Shown: piece by piece, positions 41,137-49,036 of the stretch
How positions within the stretch are numbered: the first letter of the stretch is position 1
Layout of the letters: the number at the start of each line of letters is the position of its first letter
DNA from: Oscillospiraceae bacterium
GTDB taxonomy: Bacteria > Bacillota > Clostridia > Oscillospirales > Ruminococcaceae
Assembly: GCA_902766785.1 (NCBI GenBank)
Contig: CACXEO010000048.1
Location: 1 to 64,000 of the forward strand
Reading direction: 5' to 3'
Length of the DNA: 64,000 nt
Notes under the pieces: generated by a model
The model's database searches: none
Seen by the model: the letters and a program-made list of their open reading frames with translations, nothing else
What the model was told of the DNA's origin: nothing
Translations under genes and position numbers: made by a program

Positions 41137-42382
41137 ATTCTGTTCTAGCTTTCCGCAAAATCGAGCCCGGCTTCACCGGAATCTTAAAAGGAATTTTAAA
41201 TTTCATCTGTGGATGGGGCACGCTTTCCAAAGCCGTCTCATCCTCAGCATACAGCTCATTTACCGTAAAGGTCCGCATTCCAGCCTTCGGCTCAAGCAGT
41301 TCCAGCTCGTCCCCAACGCTGAATTTATTCTTCTGGGTACAGCACAGGAAACCACCGGCGTAATCATCCACTAGGGCGGCTACATCATAACCCCTTACAT
41401 AACCGCCCGTTTCGTAATATTGGCCGCTTTCAGGACGGCCAAAGTAAAAACCGGTTGAATACTGCCGGTGGCTCACCTTTTTTACTTCGTCCGCAATCCA
41501 CTGCGGAAGCGTAAAATGCTCCGGGTCCTCCCTGTAAAGGTCAACTGCGTTCCGGTAGGCGTTTGTCACGACTGAAACGTAATAAGAAGACTTCGCCCGC
41601 CCCTCAATTTTCAAACTGGTGACGCCGGCTCGAATCAGTTTGTCTATATGCTCAATCATACAAAGGTCCTTGGCGTTGAGAATGTAGGTACCCTCTTCTC
41701 TTTCCTCAACCGGGAAATACATTCCCGGGCGCTTCTCTTCTACCAGGTGATACCCCCAGCGGCAGGGCTGCGCGCACTCACCGCGGTTTGCGTCCCGCCC
41801 GGTCAGGTAGCTGGAAAGAAGGCAGCGCCCTGAAAAGGAAACACACATCGCGCCGTGGACAAAGGTTTCAATTTCCAATTCCGGCGGGGTGTTTTCCCGA
41901 ATCCGCGCAATGTCGTCAAGCGAAAGCTCCCTGGCGAGCACAACCCGCTTTGCCCCCATCCTGTAAAGCTCAGAGGCGGTGAGATAATTGACGACCCCCG
42001 CCTGGGTGGAGATATGAACCTCCATTTCAGGCAGGTGCTTTTTTACGAGGGAAAGAACGCCGAAATCAGTCACGATCAGGGCGTCCACCCCCGTTTTTCC
42101 CACTTCCCGCAGGAACTCCGGAAAGGCGTCGATCTCTTCATTTGTCGGAATGGTATTGCAGGTCAGGTAAACCCTGGCCCCATTTTGATGGGCAAGCTCT
42201 ACCCCATCACGGAGCAATTCTTCGGTAAAGGTCGCAGAAGAAGCCCGCATTCCAAAACGGGTAGCCCCCAAATAAACGGCGTCTGCCCCAAACCGCACAG
42301 CGGCCTGCAAACATTCGTAATCGCCCGCCGGAGCCAGCACTTCCGGAACTTGTCTTAAGAATGGTCGATTTCTCATCATCAT
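41135..42382 (-). CDS. Peptidase U32 family protein (tRNA hydroxylation type)
   Basis: ATG at 42382 overlaps the mltG stop, giving 415 residues; ATGs at 42379 and 42376 are alternatives. The family core is clear: PEVLAPAGDYECLQAAVRFGADAVYLG, and ETFVHGAMCVSFSGRCLLSSYL, then GRDANRGECAQPCRW with cysteines, which in relatives bind an Fe-S cluster. Relatives YrrO/TrhP make 5-hydroxyuridine in tRNA. The activity here is inferred. It is the last gene of the thyX-mltG operon; mltG next to U32 genes is a common Firmicute arrangement. Confidence 0.88.
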   Translation of the reverse strand: MMMRNRPFLRQVPEVLAPAGDYECLQAAVRFGADAVYLGATRFGMRASSATFTEELLRDGVELAHQNGARVYLTCNTIPTNEEIDAFPEFLREVGKTGVDALIVTDFGVLSLVKKHLPEMEVHISTQAGVVNYLTASELYRMGAKRVVLARELSLDDIARIRENTPPELEIETFVHGAMCVSFSGRCLLSSYLTGRDANRGECAQPCRWGYHLVEEKRPGMYFPVEEREEGTYILNAKDLCMIEHIDKLIRAGVTSLKIEGRAKSSYYVSVVTNAYRNAVDLYREDPEHFTLPQWIADEVKKVSHRQYSTGFYFGRPESGQYYETGGYVRGYDVAALVDDYAGGFLCCTQKNKFSVGDELELLEPKAGMRTFTVNELYAEDETALESVPHPQMKFKIPFKIPVKPGSILRKARTE

Positions 42383-43704
42383 GCGCCAATAATCCCCAAC
42401 TTGCGGCAGTTTGCCTGGTGCTGCGCATAAGTGGAGGCGTAGAGGCATTCACCAGTTTCCACATTGTGAACAAAGAAGTAATAGTTGGTGCTCTCAGGGT
42501 TAAGCGCCGCCTCAATCGCCTTGATACCCGGGTTGGAAATCGGGCCGACCGGTAGCCCTATGCACACTTTGGTATTGTAAGCGTCATACATTGCCTGATT
42601 TGCCGTGCCAATATTTGGCTTGATAACCTCTTCTACATATTTGATGGTCGGGTCGGTCTCAAGATGCGGGTAAGCCTGCGGATTATTCAGGCGGTTGTGG
42701 AAAACAGACGAGATACCGGGCATCTGCGCCTCAGTCGCCGCCTCAGACTGGATGATAGAGGCAAGCGTAATCGTCTCTTCCAGTGTCATTCCCTTTTCTT
42801 TCATCTGATCGAAATAGGGGGAGACTTTTTTCTGGAAGTTGTCAAAGAACTTCTTCGCCACATTTTCCGGTTTATCATTTTTATAAAACTCGTATTTATC
42901 CGGGAAGAGATAGCCTTCCATTTTATAGAACTTGAGCGGGTCGCCGCCCACCTCTTTCATAAAGCTGTAATCAAATTCGGCGGTATTGACCGTCTGGATG
43001 AATTCATCTGCGGAACAAACGCCCTTTTCTTCCAGTTCCCGGGCAACTTCAACCAGGTTCATCCCCTCTGTGATAGTCACGTTCACCACGTTCGCTTTCT
43101 GGAGCTCAGCTACAATTTCCGCATAGGGCGCATGGGGATAGAACGAATGGGTACCCGATTGGAAGGTATCTCCCACACCGTCGAGCTTAATAACGATTTT
43201 AAAAAGCCAGGGGTAGGAGACAACCCCCTTTTCCCCGAGCAGGTCGGCCACCTGGTCGGCAGTCTGCCCTGCTTCAACCTCAAACTCAACCGTGGAATAC
43301 AGCTCTTTTTCCATACCCAGAATATCACGGACGCCGACCATAATGGTCCAGGCAAGAGCAAGTGAAACAGCAATGATGCTCAGCGTAAACAAAAGCACCC
43401 GCAGCCACCGGGTTTTATTTTTGCGTTTTACCTTTTCCAGACGTTTTTCCTCCCGCAACGCGTCTTCACGGGCCTTTTGAATCCTTTTTTTAGTCTCCTC
43501 GTCTGAAACCGGCTCTTTAGCAATCTGGTCGTATGCCTTGTCAAAGTCAATATTGTCCAGCTTAAACCCATTTATTTTTCCAGAAGAAGGCCGGTCGGAC
43601 AAAGTTTCAGAACCGGGCTCCTCACCGCCGGGGTTCCGGCCGCCCTGCCGGGCGCTTTCCAGTTCTTCGTTTGTTCCCTGTTCCCGTTTTTTGTTGTCCT
43701 CCAC
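42379..43704 (-). CDS. mltG: Endolytic transglycosylase MltG
   Basis: The 441-residue protein has a charged cytosolic N-terminal region (about 1-95), one transmembrane helix (about 102-122), a LysM-like domain, and the YceG catalytic region with LEETITLASIIQSEAATEAQMPGISSVFHNRLNN, where the Glu of QSEA is catalytic, and TDPTIKY. It cuts nascent peptidoglycan outside the membrane. The GTG start at 43704 is preceded by GAGAGG, and the first 83 bases overlap the end of the cyclo-ligase gene in another frame. It overlaps the U32 gene at its end. Confidence 0.93.
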   Translation of the reverse strand: MEDNKKREQGTNEELESARQGGRNPGGEEPGSETLSDRPSSGKINGFKLDNIDFDKAYDQIAKEPVSDEETKKRIQKAREDALREEKRLEKVKRKNKTRWLRVLLFTLSIIAVSLALAWTIMVGVRDILGMEKELYSTVEFEVEAGQTADQVADLLGEKGVVSYPWLFKIVIKLDGVGDTFQSGTHSFYPHAPYAEIVAELQKANVVNVTITEGMNLVEVARELEEKGVCSADEFIQTVNTAEFDYSFMKEVGGDPLKFYKMEGYLFPDKYEFYKNDKPENVAKKFFDNFQKKVSPYFDQMKEKGMTLEETITLASIIQSEAATEAQMPGISSVFHNRLNNPQAYPHLETDPTIKYVEEVIKPNIGTANQAMYDAYNTKVCIGLPVGPISNPGIKAIEAALNPESTNYYFFVHNVETGECLYASTYAQHQANCRKLGIIGA

Positions 43705-44308
43705 GCCTTATCATCCTCTCATCATGTATAATTTTTTCTGCGCCATCCTCACTAATCAGCCAGTCCACAGGCCGGTCATAATAGCCGTGCGGCAGAAGGT
43801 CCACCGTCAATTCTTTATAGCAGACGCCAATTTTAACCCCGCGGAACCGCTGGAGAAACCGGTCATAATACCCTTTTCCGTAACCGAGGCGGAATCCTTC
43901 CCGGTCGAATACCAGCCCCGGCACAATGCAGACCGACGGCCGGGGAAACCAGGTGACCTTCTTCGCCTTTCCCGGAACCGGCTCTAATACCCCATAAGTG
44001 CCCGGCTCCAGCTCGTCCAAAGAGGTAATCTGGTAAAAATCAACCGTGTGGGTCTCCTCAAGCGATACCGGGACGCAGACCATCTTCCCCTCCGTCAGTG
44101 CATCCTCAATCAGCGCTATTGTATCAACCTCATCCGGCAGGGAAACATAGCAGAGCAGGCAGGTGGCGCGCCTGTAAGCCGGCAGCGACTCAATCCGTTC
44201 CCGGATTGCCCGGTCGCTTTCCCGTTTTTTGTCAGCCGGGATCTCACGGCGTTTCTTTTTAAAATTCGCCCGGATTTCCTGTTTGACCGCTTTCATGGAA
44301 GATGCCAT
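43622..44308 (-). CDS. 5-Formyltetrahydrofolate cyclo-ligase
   Basis: The 228-residue enzyme has KQEIRANFKKKRREI at the start, CLLCYVSLPDEVDT, and the ATP/folate motif RLGYGKGYYDRFLQRF. It converts 5-formyl-THF to 5,10-methenyl-THF using ATP, refilling the folate pool that thyX in the same operon draws on. Its last 27 codons (a basic tail from about RGGQQKTGTG) extend beyond the usual family end and overlap mltG by 83 bases. ATG at 44308 follows GGAGGCGG. The overlap is seen directly; whether the tail matters is unknown. Confidence 0.92.
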   Translation of the reverse strand: MASSMKAVKQEIRANFKKKRREIPADKKRESDRAIRERIESLPAYRRATCLLCYVSLPDEVDTIALIEDALTEGKMVCVPVSLEETHTVDFYQITSLDELEPGTYGVLEPVPGKAKKVTWFPRPSVCIVPGLVFDREGFRLGYGKGYYDRFLQRFRGVKIGVCYKELTVDLLPHGYYDRPVDWLISEDGAEKIIHDERMIRRGGQQKTGTGNKRRTGKRPAGRPEPRR

Positions 44309-44330
44309 CCCGCTCCGCCTCCCTCAATTT

Positions 44331-44873
44331 TCAGTCTTTGTCTACAACCGCCGCCCGCAGCAGGTCGATCCTGCTTTTCCCAAGCAGTTTTTCCCCCAGC
44401 TTATAGGCAAATTTCTCTGCAAAATGAACCGAAGTTGCCGTAATAAACTTTCCATCCTCATAAACGCCCGGCTCTCCAATCTCTGCGCCTTCCAACTGCG
44501 CTTCATAGCCAGGGTAACAGGTTGCTTTTCTCCCCTTAAGCAGCCCCTTATGCCCCAAAATGGAAGGCGCCGCACAAATTGCGCCGATCCACCGGTCGTG
44601 CATTACACAGTAGTCGATACTGTTTTGCACCGCTTCCGACTTTTCCAGATTGAGCGTTCCCGGAAGCCCCCCGGGCAGAATAATCATCTCCGCTTCCGGC
44701 AGCTTCATTTGGGTGGGAAGGATATCGGCCATGACCCGGATGCCGTGGGAGCCGCGGATCACGAGCCCGCTGATTCCTACAATCTGCACCTCAACCTCAC
44801 AGCGCCGCAGATAGTCAAGCGGCGTCAGCGCCTCAACCTCTTCAAAGCCATCGGCCAGAAACAAATATACCAT
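44331..44873 (-). CDS. DJ-1/PfpI family protein
   Basis: The 180-residue protein has LADGFEEVEALTPLDYLRR with the conserved Glu near residue 11-12, IILPGGLPGT, and the nucleophile Cys100 in GAICAAPSILGHKGLL. It matches the DJ-1 subgroup with proposed glyoxalase or deglycase and protective roles. It is cytosolic. ATG at 44873 follows AGGGGGATGG, 12 bases after the acetyltransferase stop. Confidence 0.92.
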   Translation of the reverse strand: MVYLFLADGFEEVEALTPLDYLRRCEVEVQIVGISGLVIRGSHGIRVMADILPTQMKLPEAEMIILPGGLPGTLNLEKSEAVQNSIDYCVMHDRWIGAICAAPSILGHKGLLKGRKATCYPGYEAQLEGAEIGEPGVYEDGKFITATSVHFAEKFAYKLGEKLLGKSRIDLLRAAVVDKD

Positions 44874-44885
44874 TATTCCATCCCC

Positions 44886-45737
44886 CTAGTCCAAAATCAG
44901 GTTCATATATCCCAAAGAGCTGTCCGGCCACAGCCGTTCCCATTCCTGATCCAGAACGCAAAGCATCCCATGACGGACAGCCCCATGTTCAGAATCAGGC
45001 GGAATTCTGGCAAAAAGCCCGTCCGCCTCAAACCGGTCCATCAGCGACGAACCGCAGGCTTTGAGCTGCTCCGCGTTCAGGCTTGTCTCTTTCAGGACAA
45101 GAGTTTCTTTTATTTTATAACAAACGGCGTATCCTTGTAAAGCGCCGGTGCTGATCCAGAGAACCTGCCCCTGGGTTGCGAGCACTTCGTCATAGAAATA
45201 GCCGAGCGATTTCGCAGCAAATTTCATAGCAACCGGCCTCAGCCTTAGAAAGTCCGCGCTTTTTTCAAGAAAAAGGTCTTTTTCACAGTCATCCACTATA
45301 CAGGCAGCCGGCGTGCAGTCTTCCCTTTTTAAACGCACCTCATGAACCGAAAAGCCGCCGCGGTATCCCAGTTTTTCATAAAACCGGTAAAGGCTGTCCT
45401 CCGCCGGAAAAAGCATTGCCGCCTTGATCCCGTCTTTCCGGAGCAGGCCGTGGGTTTCGGCAAGCAGCCGTGAGGCTATTCCCTTCCCCCTCCACTCTGG
45501 GGCGGTCCCCACCGCGTAGAGGTAGGCCGCGTCGAAACATTCGCCATCCCTTTGATAAAAAGCGGGCACCACTGTCAGCATAGAGGTTATTTCGCCGTCT
45601 GTGCGGTCAACAACGGTTTTAAACAACGGAAACCCGTTGGCAAAATAAAAATCCAGGTAAGAATCCGGGTCGCCAAAACAGGCCTTCCATATTTCCCGCA
45701 ACCGGGGAATATCATTCTTGTTCGCAATTTCAATCAT
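44886..45737 (-). CDS. GNAT family N-acetyltransferase (Eis-like layout)
   Basis: The 283-residue protein starts with a GNAT domain (about 1-130) with the acetyl-CoA loop TAPEWRGKGIASRLL near 78-92, followed by a second region of about 150 residues that resembles Eis-type two-domain acetyltransferases. The substrate is unknown. ATG overlaps the previous stop (ATGA), so it is translated together with the DUF2156 gene upstream. Confidence 0.82.
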   Translation of the reverse strand: MIEIANKNDIPRLREIWKACFGDPDSYLDFYFANGFPLFKTVVDRTDGEITSMLTVVPAFYQRDGECFDAAYLYAVGTAPEWRGKGIASRLLAETHGLLRKDGIKAAMLFPAEDSLYRFYEKLGYRGGFSVHEVRLKREDCTPAACIVDDCEKDLFLEKSADFLRLRPVAMKFAAKSLGYFYDEVLATQGQVLWISTGALQGYAVCYKIKETLVLKETSLNAEQLKACGSSLMDRFEADGLFARIPPDSEHGAVRHGMLCVLDQEWERLWPDSSLGYMNLILD

Positions 45738-46624
45738 TTTAAGGTCACCCGGTACCGCTCGGTAAACATGACGGGATAATACGACATTTTCGCTTTTCTG
45801 AGGCCCTCGACTCCCATATCCTCCTCACGGTTGACGTAAGTGCAGTCAGAAGCGAACATAGTCGCAAATTCCCTGTTGATCATCGGGTAAGCGCCCGGCA
45901 CCTCGGCGTCCGCTTTTTCAATGTGGACAATCACCGTGTCGGAATTGATCCGCTCGCCGACAGAGTAGGCGACGACCCGCCCTTCCTGCTTTAAAATACA
46001 CCCTTTGAGCCCTAATTCGTCGAAATATTTTAACGCTTTCCGGGCGGCACACATCTCCTCCCGCTTGCTTTCATCTTGGCAGCAGTTATTCTGAACGCAC
46101 CAGAATTCATTGAATTTCTCACATTCGCCAATATTGCCGGGCGTTATCGGCTCCACGCTCCATTCCTTCTGGATAAAGCGGTTGATAAAATTGCGTTTTG
46201 CGTGCAGCTTTTTCCCCTTGAGCGTAATCAGGCTTTCTGCCGTATAGATATAGTCAAAATAGTCCCGACGTTCTTCAAACTCAAACTTTCCCGGCATCAG
46301 CGCCTCCAGTTTCTCTTTGTTGGCGTCATGGCTTAAATGCATGACAAAAGGGAAGCCGTGCTCTTTTGCATAATCCATCATGACATCTACCACTTCGCCG
46401 AGATCCCCCTCGCCGGCCGGAAAGGCAAAGTGCTTGGCCTGCTTATTAAACTGGAGATAAAAATCCTTATACCTGCCAATCCTGGAGCTGTAAGCGTTCG
46501 CCCAGATGAAGTTGTTGCCAAAACAATATTCACTCCCCCTGAAATTGCTCTTTTTCAAGAGCTCGTCAATCCAGGGCTTATCACTCAATTCGATTTTTTT
46601 AAACTGCAGTTTCGTTTCAACCAT
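45734..46624 (-). CDS. DUF2156 family protein (aminoacyl-phospholipid-synthase-like)
   Basis: The 296-residue protein resembles the catalytic part of phosphatidylglycerol lysyltransferases (GNAT-like fold, DUF2156): ANAYSSRIGRYKDFYLQ, GKKLHAKRNFINRFIQK, GVEGLRKAKMSYYPVMF. It lacks the multi-helix membrane domain of MprF, so lipid modification is not certain; stand-alone members are common in Clostridia with unknown role. It lies between tmk and the GNAT gene in the operon. Confidence 0.83.
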   Translation of the reverse strand: MVETKLQFKKIELSDKPWIDELLKKSNFRGSEYCFGNNFIWANAYSSRIGRYKDFYLQFNKQAKHFAFPAGEGDLGEVVDVMMDYAKEHGFPFVMHLSHDANKEKLEALMPGKFEFEERRDYFDYIYTAESLITLKGKKLHAKRNFINRFIQKEWSVEPITPGNIGECEKFNEFWCVQNNCCQDESKREEMCAARKALKYFDELGLKGCILKQEGRVVAYSVGERINSDTVIVHIEKADAEVPGAYPMINREFATMFASDCTYVNREEDMGVEGLRKAKMSYYPVMFTERYRVTLK

Positions 46625-46630
46625 GCTATA

Positions 46631-47293
46631 TTACATCCCATCTGTTAAGTTTAAAATGTCGTTTTGAATCTCATCAATGCCGCGGGGAGAGCCCCCTTCG
46701 CTGCAGGGAAGGACCTTCCAACCGCACTTTCCAGCCGCATACAACGCCGCTTTCCGGCAGGAGAGCAGGTACGCCACATTCATTTCATGAATGTCTTTTT
46801 TACTGTCGTCCCCACCGTAACGGCCGGATAAAAGCTTCTGGGAAACCTCCGGCGGCATATCTAAAAACAGAACAAGATCCGGCTTTGGGAGTTCCAACAG
46901 CCGGTACTCATAATCCTCCAGCCAGTTAAGGTAGCTGTCCCACTCCGCTTCCGGAAGTTTCGACATCTGGTGGATGGCATTCGAAGTGGTGTACCGGGCA
47001 GCAACGATCAGCCCGCCTTCCTCATATTCCCTTTGCCAGTATTTTTTATAGCTGGCAAAGCGGTCGACCGCATAGAATGAGGAAGCCGCATAGGCGTTGA
47101 CGCTGTTTGCGTCCGTCCCGAACTCCCCCGAAAGGTACATTTTGACCAACGCCGATGAAGGCTCGGCATAATCCGGAAAAGATATAGGGAGAACTGCACG
47201 CCCCTTTTCTTTCAAATGATTTTGGAGCAGCTCAAACTGGGTGGATTTCCCGCTCCCATCCAAACCGTCCAGAACGATTAATTTACCCGTCAT
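46631..47293 (-). CDS. tmk: Thymidylate kinase
   Basis: The 220-residue kinase has P-loop VLDGLDGSGKSTQFELL, the DR motif in FYAVDRFASYKKYW and LID segment SGRYGGDDSKKDIHE. It phosphorylates dTMP to dTDP. The ATG overlaps the thyX stop by four bases, putting the two consecutive steps of dTTP formation in one unit. Sequence is somewhat divergent from the standard Tmk, so it could be a paralogue with another nucleotide role, but the pairing with thyX favours dTMP. Confidence 0.87.
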   Translation of the reverse strand: MTGKLIVLDGLDGSGKSTQFELLQNHLKEKGRAVLPISFPDYAEPSSALVKMYLSGEFGTDANSVNAYAASSFYAVDRFASYKKYWQREYEEGGLIVAARYTTSNAIHQMSKLPEAEWDSYLNWLEDYEYRLLELPKPDLVLFLDMPPEVSQKLLSGRYGGDDSKKDIHEMNVAYLLSCRKAALYAAGKCGWKVLPCSEGGSPRGIDEIQNDILNLTDGM

Positions 47294-48063
47294 TTAGCGT
47301 TCCCCCGCAGTGTATGATAATACTCCCGCACCTCCGCCGTCCACCCGCAGCACATTTTTCCCTCCGGGCAGGCGCCGTCCACGCAGGGGGGACCGGCATG
47401 GGCAAACAAGGTAGGTGCCACTTCCAGCACCAGCTTTAACATTTGGTCCGCAAGCTCCTTAATTTCCCACTGAGCGCGGTTGCAGCAGCGGTGGGCAAAA
47501 AAATTTAACAGGCTGCGCGCGTTGAAGGTGGCAATCATTTTGGTGTCGCAAGCGTTGGGCAGTACAAAACGGGCGTCTTCAATTGCCTTTTTCTCGGCGT
47601 TTCGCCTCGCCGTTTTTTCATCCTGCCCCCGTTTTAAAAACATATCATAATGTTTTTCCATCAACAGCGCCGTAAGCTTTTCGTAAGCGGCAAGGCTGTC
47701 CTCCATTGCCTTTAAAAAAACTTCTTTTGCTTCTGGGCAGACCTCAATTTCAGGAGGCGTTACAAACTCGAACTCCTTTTCACGGACATACCGCTGGCTC
47801 TGAACGCTGTAGGAGGCGATCCGGTGCCGGGTAATCTGCGCGAGGAGGGCGCGGGAAACGCCTTCAATTCCAAAAGTGAAGCTCACGTGCTCGATCGGGC
47901 TTTCATGCCCAATTTCAGCGAGCATTCCTACAAAATCGGCGGCCTTTTCTTCGGTCAATCCGTCGTACAGGGTGTCAATCGTACTGGCACTGTAGCAGAG
48001 TTTTGCCGCGCAGGCAATGGTTTTTTCCGGTTCCGGGGTATGTGCAAGCAGCATTACTTTCAT
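47290..48063 (-). CDS. thyX: FAD-dependent thymidylate synthase ThyX
   Basis: ATG at 48063 follows AAAGGAG, giving 257 residues. The ThyX signature is RHRIASYSVQSQRY, and SPIEHVSFTFGIEGVSRALLAQITRHR surrounds it. It methylates dUMP using methylene-THF and FAD. It heads the long reverse operon that includes tmk and a folate enzyme, which fits a thymidylate supply module. The C-terminal Cys-rich stretch (PPCVDGACPEGKMCCGW) is seen in many clostridial members. Confidence 0.95.
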   Translation of the reverse strand: MKVMLLAHTPEPEKTIACAAKLCYSASTIDTLYDGLTEEKAADFVGMLAEIGHESPIEHVSFTFGIEGVSRALLAQITRHRIASYSVQSQRYVREKEFEFVTPPEIEVCPEAKEVFLKAMEDSLAAYEKLTALLMEKHYDMFLKRGQDEKTARRNAEKKAIEDARFVLPNACDTKMIATFNARSLLNFFAHRCCNRAQWEIKELADQMLKLVLEVAPTLFAHAGPPCVDGACPEGKMCCGWTAEVREYYHTLRGNAK

Positions 48064-48108
48064 TATTCCAACTCCTTTTTCAGCCTGTCCTGTTTTGAAC
48101 CGCACAAG

Positions 48109-48133
48109 CACCGGGAGGGAATTCCTCCCGGTG
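48109..48133. repeat. GC-rich hairpin between the Cys-rich gene and thyX
   Basis: CACCGGGAGG and CCTCCCGGTG flank GAATT, a 10-bp perfect stem. On the reverse strand no T run follows immediately, so a terminator for the Cys-rich gene is possible but weak. Confidence 0.55.
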
Positions 48134-48156
48134 AAAGGCGTTTTATCCTATTTTTT

Positions 48157-48957
48157 TCAGCAGTCGCAATCGGGTTTGTCGTCATCACACATCCGCGGCG
48201 GGAAGAATTCATCCACCGGGAATTTAATGCCGCGGAATACTTCGCACGGATCCTCCGTGTTGCAGCAGCATTCTTTCTGCGGGATGCAGTAATCGTAAAC
48301 CGGTACAAGAAGCTGTACCTTTCTCTGCAGGTTGACGATGGAGAACAACCCCAGGGTAACATAAACCGTTTTGGTCGGGGTCATTGTTCCAAAGTCGCCG
48401 TCAAACTGGGCTGCAATCGCCGAAGGAATACTTACGCAGGGCTCATAGCACATCTCGCTGCGGTCACAGAGCTTCACCGCAAGGAGAATTGGTTCAACCA
48501 CTTGGATGCTCGCTGTTGGCAGGTTGTTGCCGCAGTAGTCAAGATGGTTTACAACCGTTGTGTCGGTAGAGAAGGTAGCGACATTTCCTTCGCTCCCGTA
48601 CAGAATAACCTTCTTCGTAAAGACCGCAAGGCCGGTCACCTCAGTCGGCGCGCAGACCGGCGAAGTAAACGCCTCAACAACTACCTTGAAGAAGAAAGTG
48701 ACGTCCACCGAATAGAACCCCTTGTTAAATGCAACCGGTTCAACATCCATATAAACATTAAGTACCGACGCTTTCTTTCCTTTTACACTCATCGCCGCAT
48801 CAATGACGCCCTGCGCACAGTCTGGGAAGTAGACCTGAAGGTCTTCAAAACAGTCTTTCGCGCTGCAGGAATCATAAATCCGGGCTGTTTCTATGCAGAC
48901 AGCCTCTTTAAAGCCGTTATCAAAGCAGCCGTCCGGCATAATCTTATTTTCAGCCAT
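48157..48957 (-). CDS. Cys-rich conserved clostridial protein of unknown function
   Basis: No named family recognised. The 266-residue protein has Cys at regular places near the start (CFDNGF, EAVCIETARIYDSCSAKDCFEDL) and a Cys-dense C-terminus (CIPQKECCCNTEDPCE, CDDDKPDCDC). The middle is beta-prone, with FYSVDVTFFFKVVVEAF and VYMDVEPVAFNKG. There is no signal peptide or membrane segment. ATG at 48957 follows AAGGAGG. Cys-rich architecture and presence in spore-formers would fit a spore coat or exosporium component, but that is only a guess. It is monocistronic. Confidence 0.7.
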   Translation of the reverse strand: MAENKIMPDGCFDNGFKEAVCIETARIYDSCSAKDCFEDLQVYFPDCAQGVIDAAMSVKGKKASVLNVYMDVEPVAFNKGFYSVDVTFFFKVVVEAFTSPVCAPTEVTGLAVFTKKVILYGSEGNVATFSTDTTVVNHLDYCGNNLPTASIQVVEPILLAVKLCDRSEMCYEPCVSIPSAIAAQFDGDFGTMTPTKTVYVTLGLFSIVNLQRKVQLLVPVYDYCIPQKECCCNTEDPCEVFRGIKFPVDEFFPPRMCDDDKPDCDC

Positions 48958-49036
48958 AATAATCCTCCTTATGTCTTATTAAAGCAAACGCCTTATTACA
49001 TAATATGGAGAATCACCGGCTTGGTGAATAAAACGC

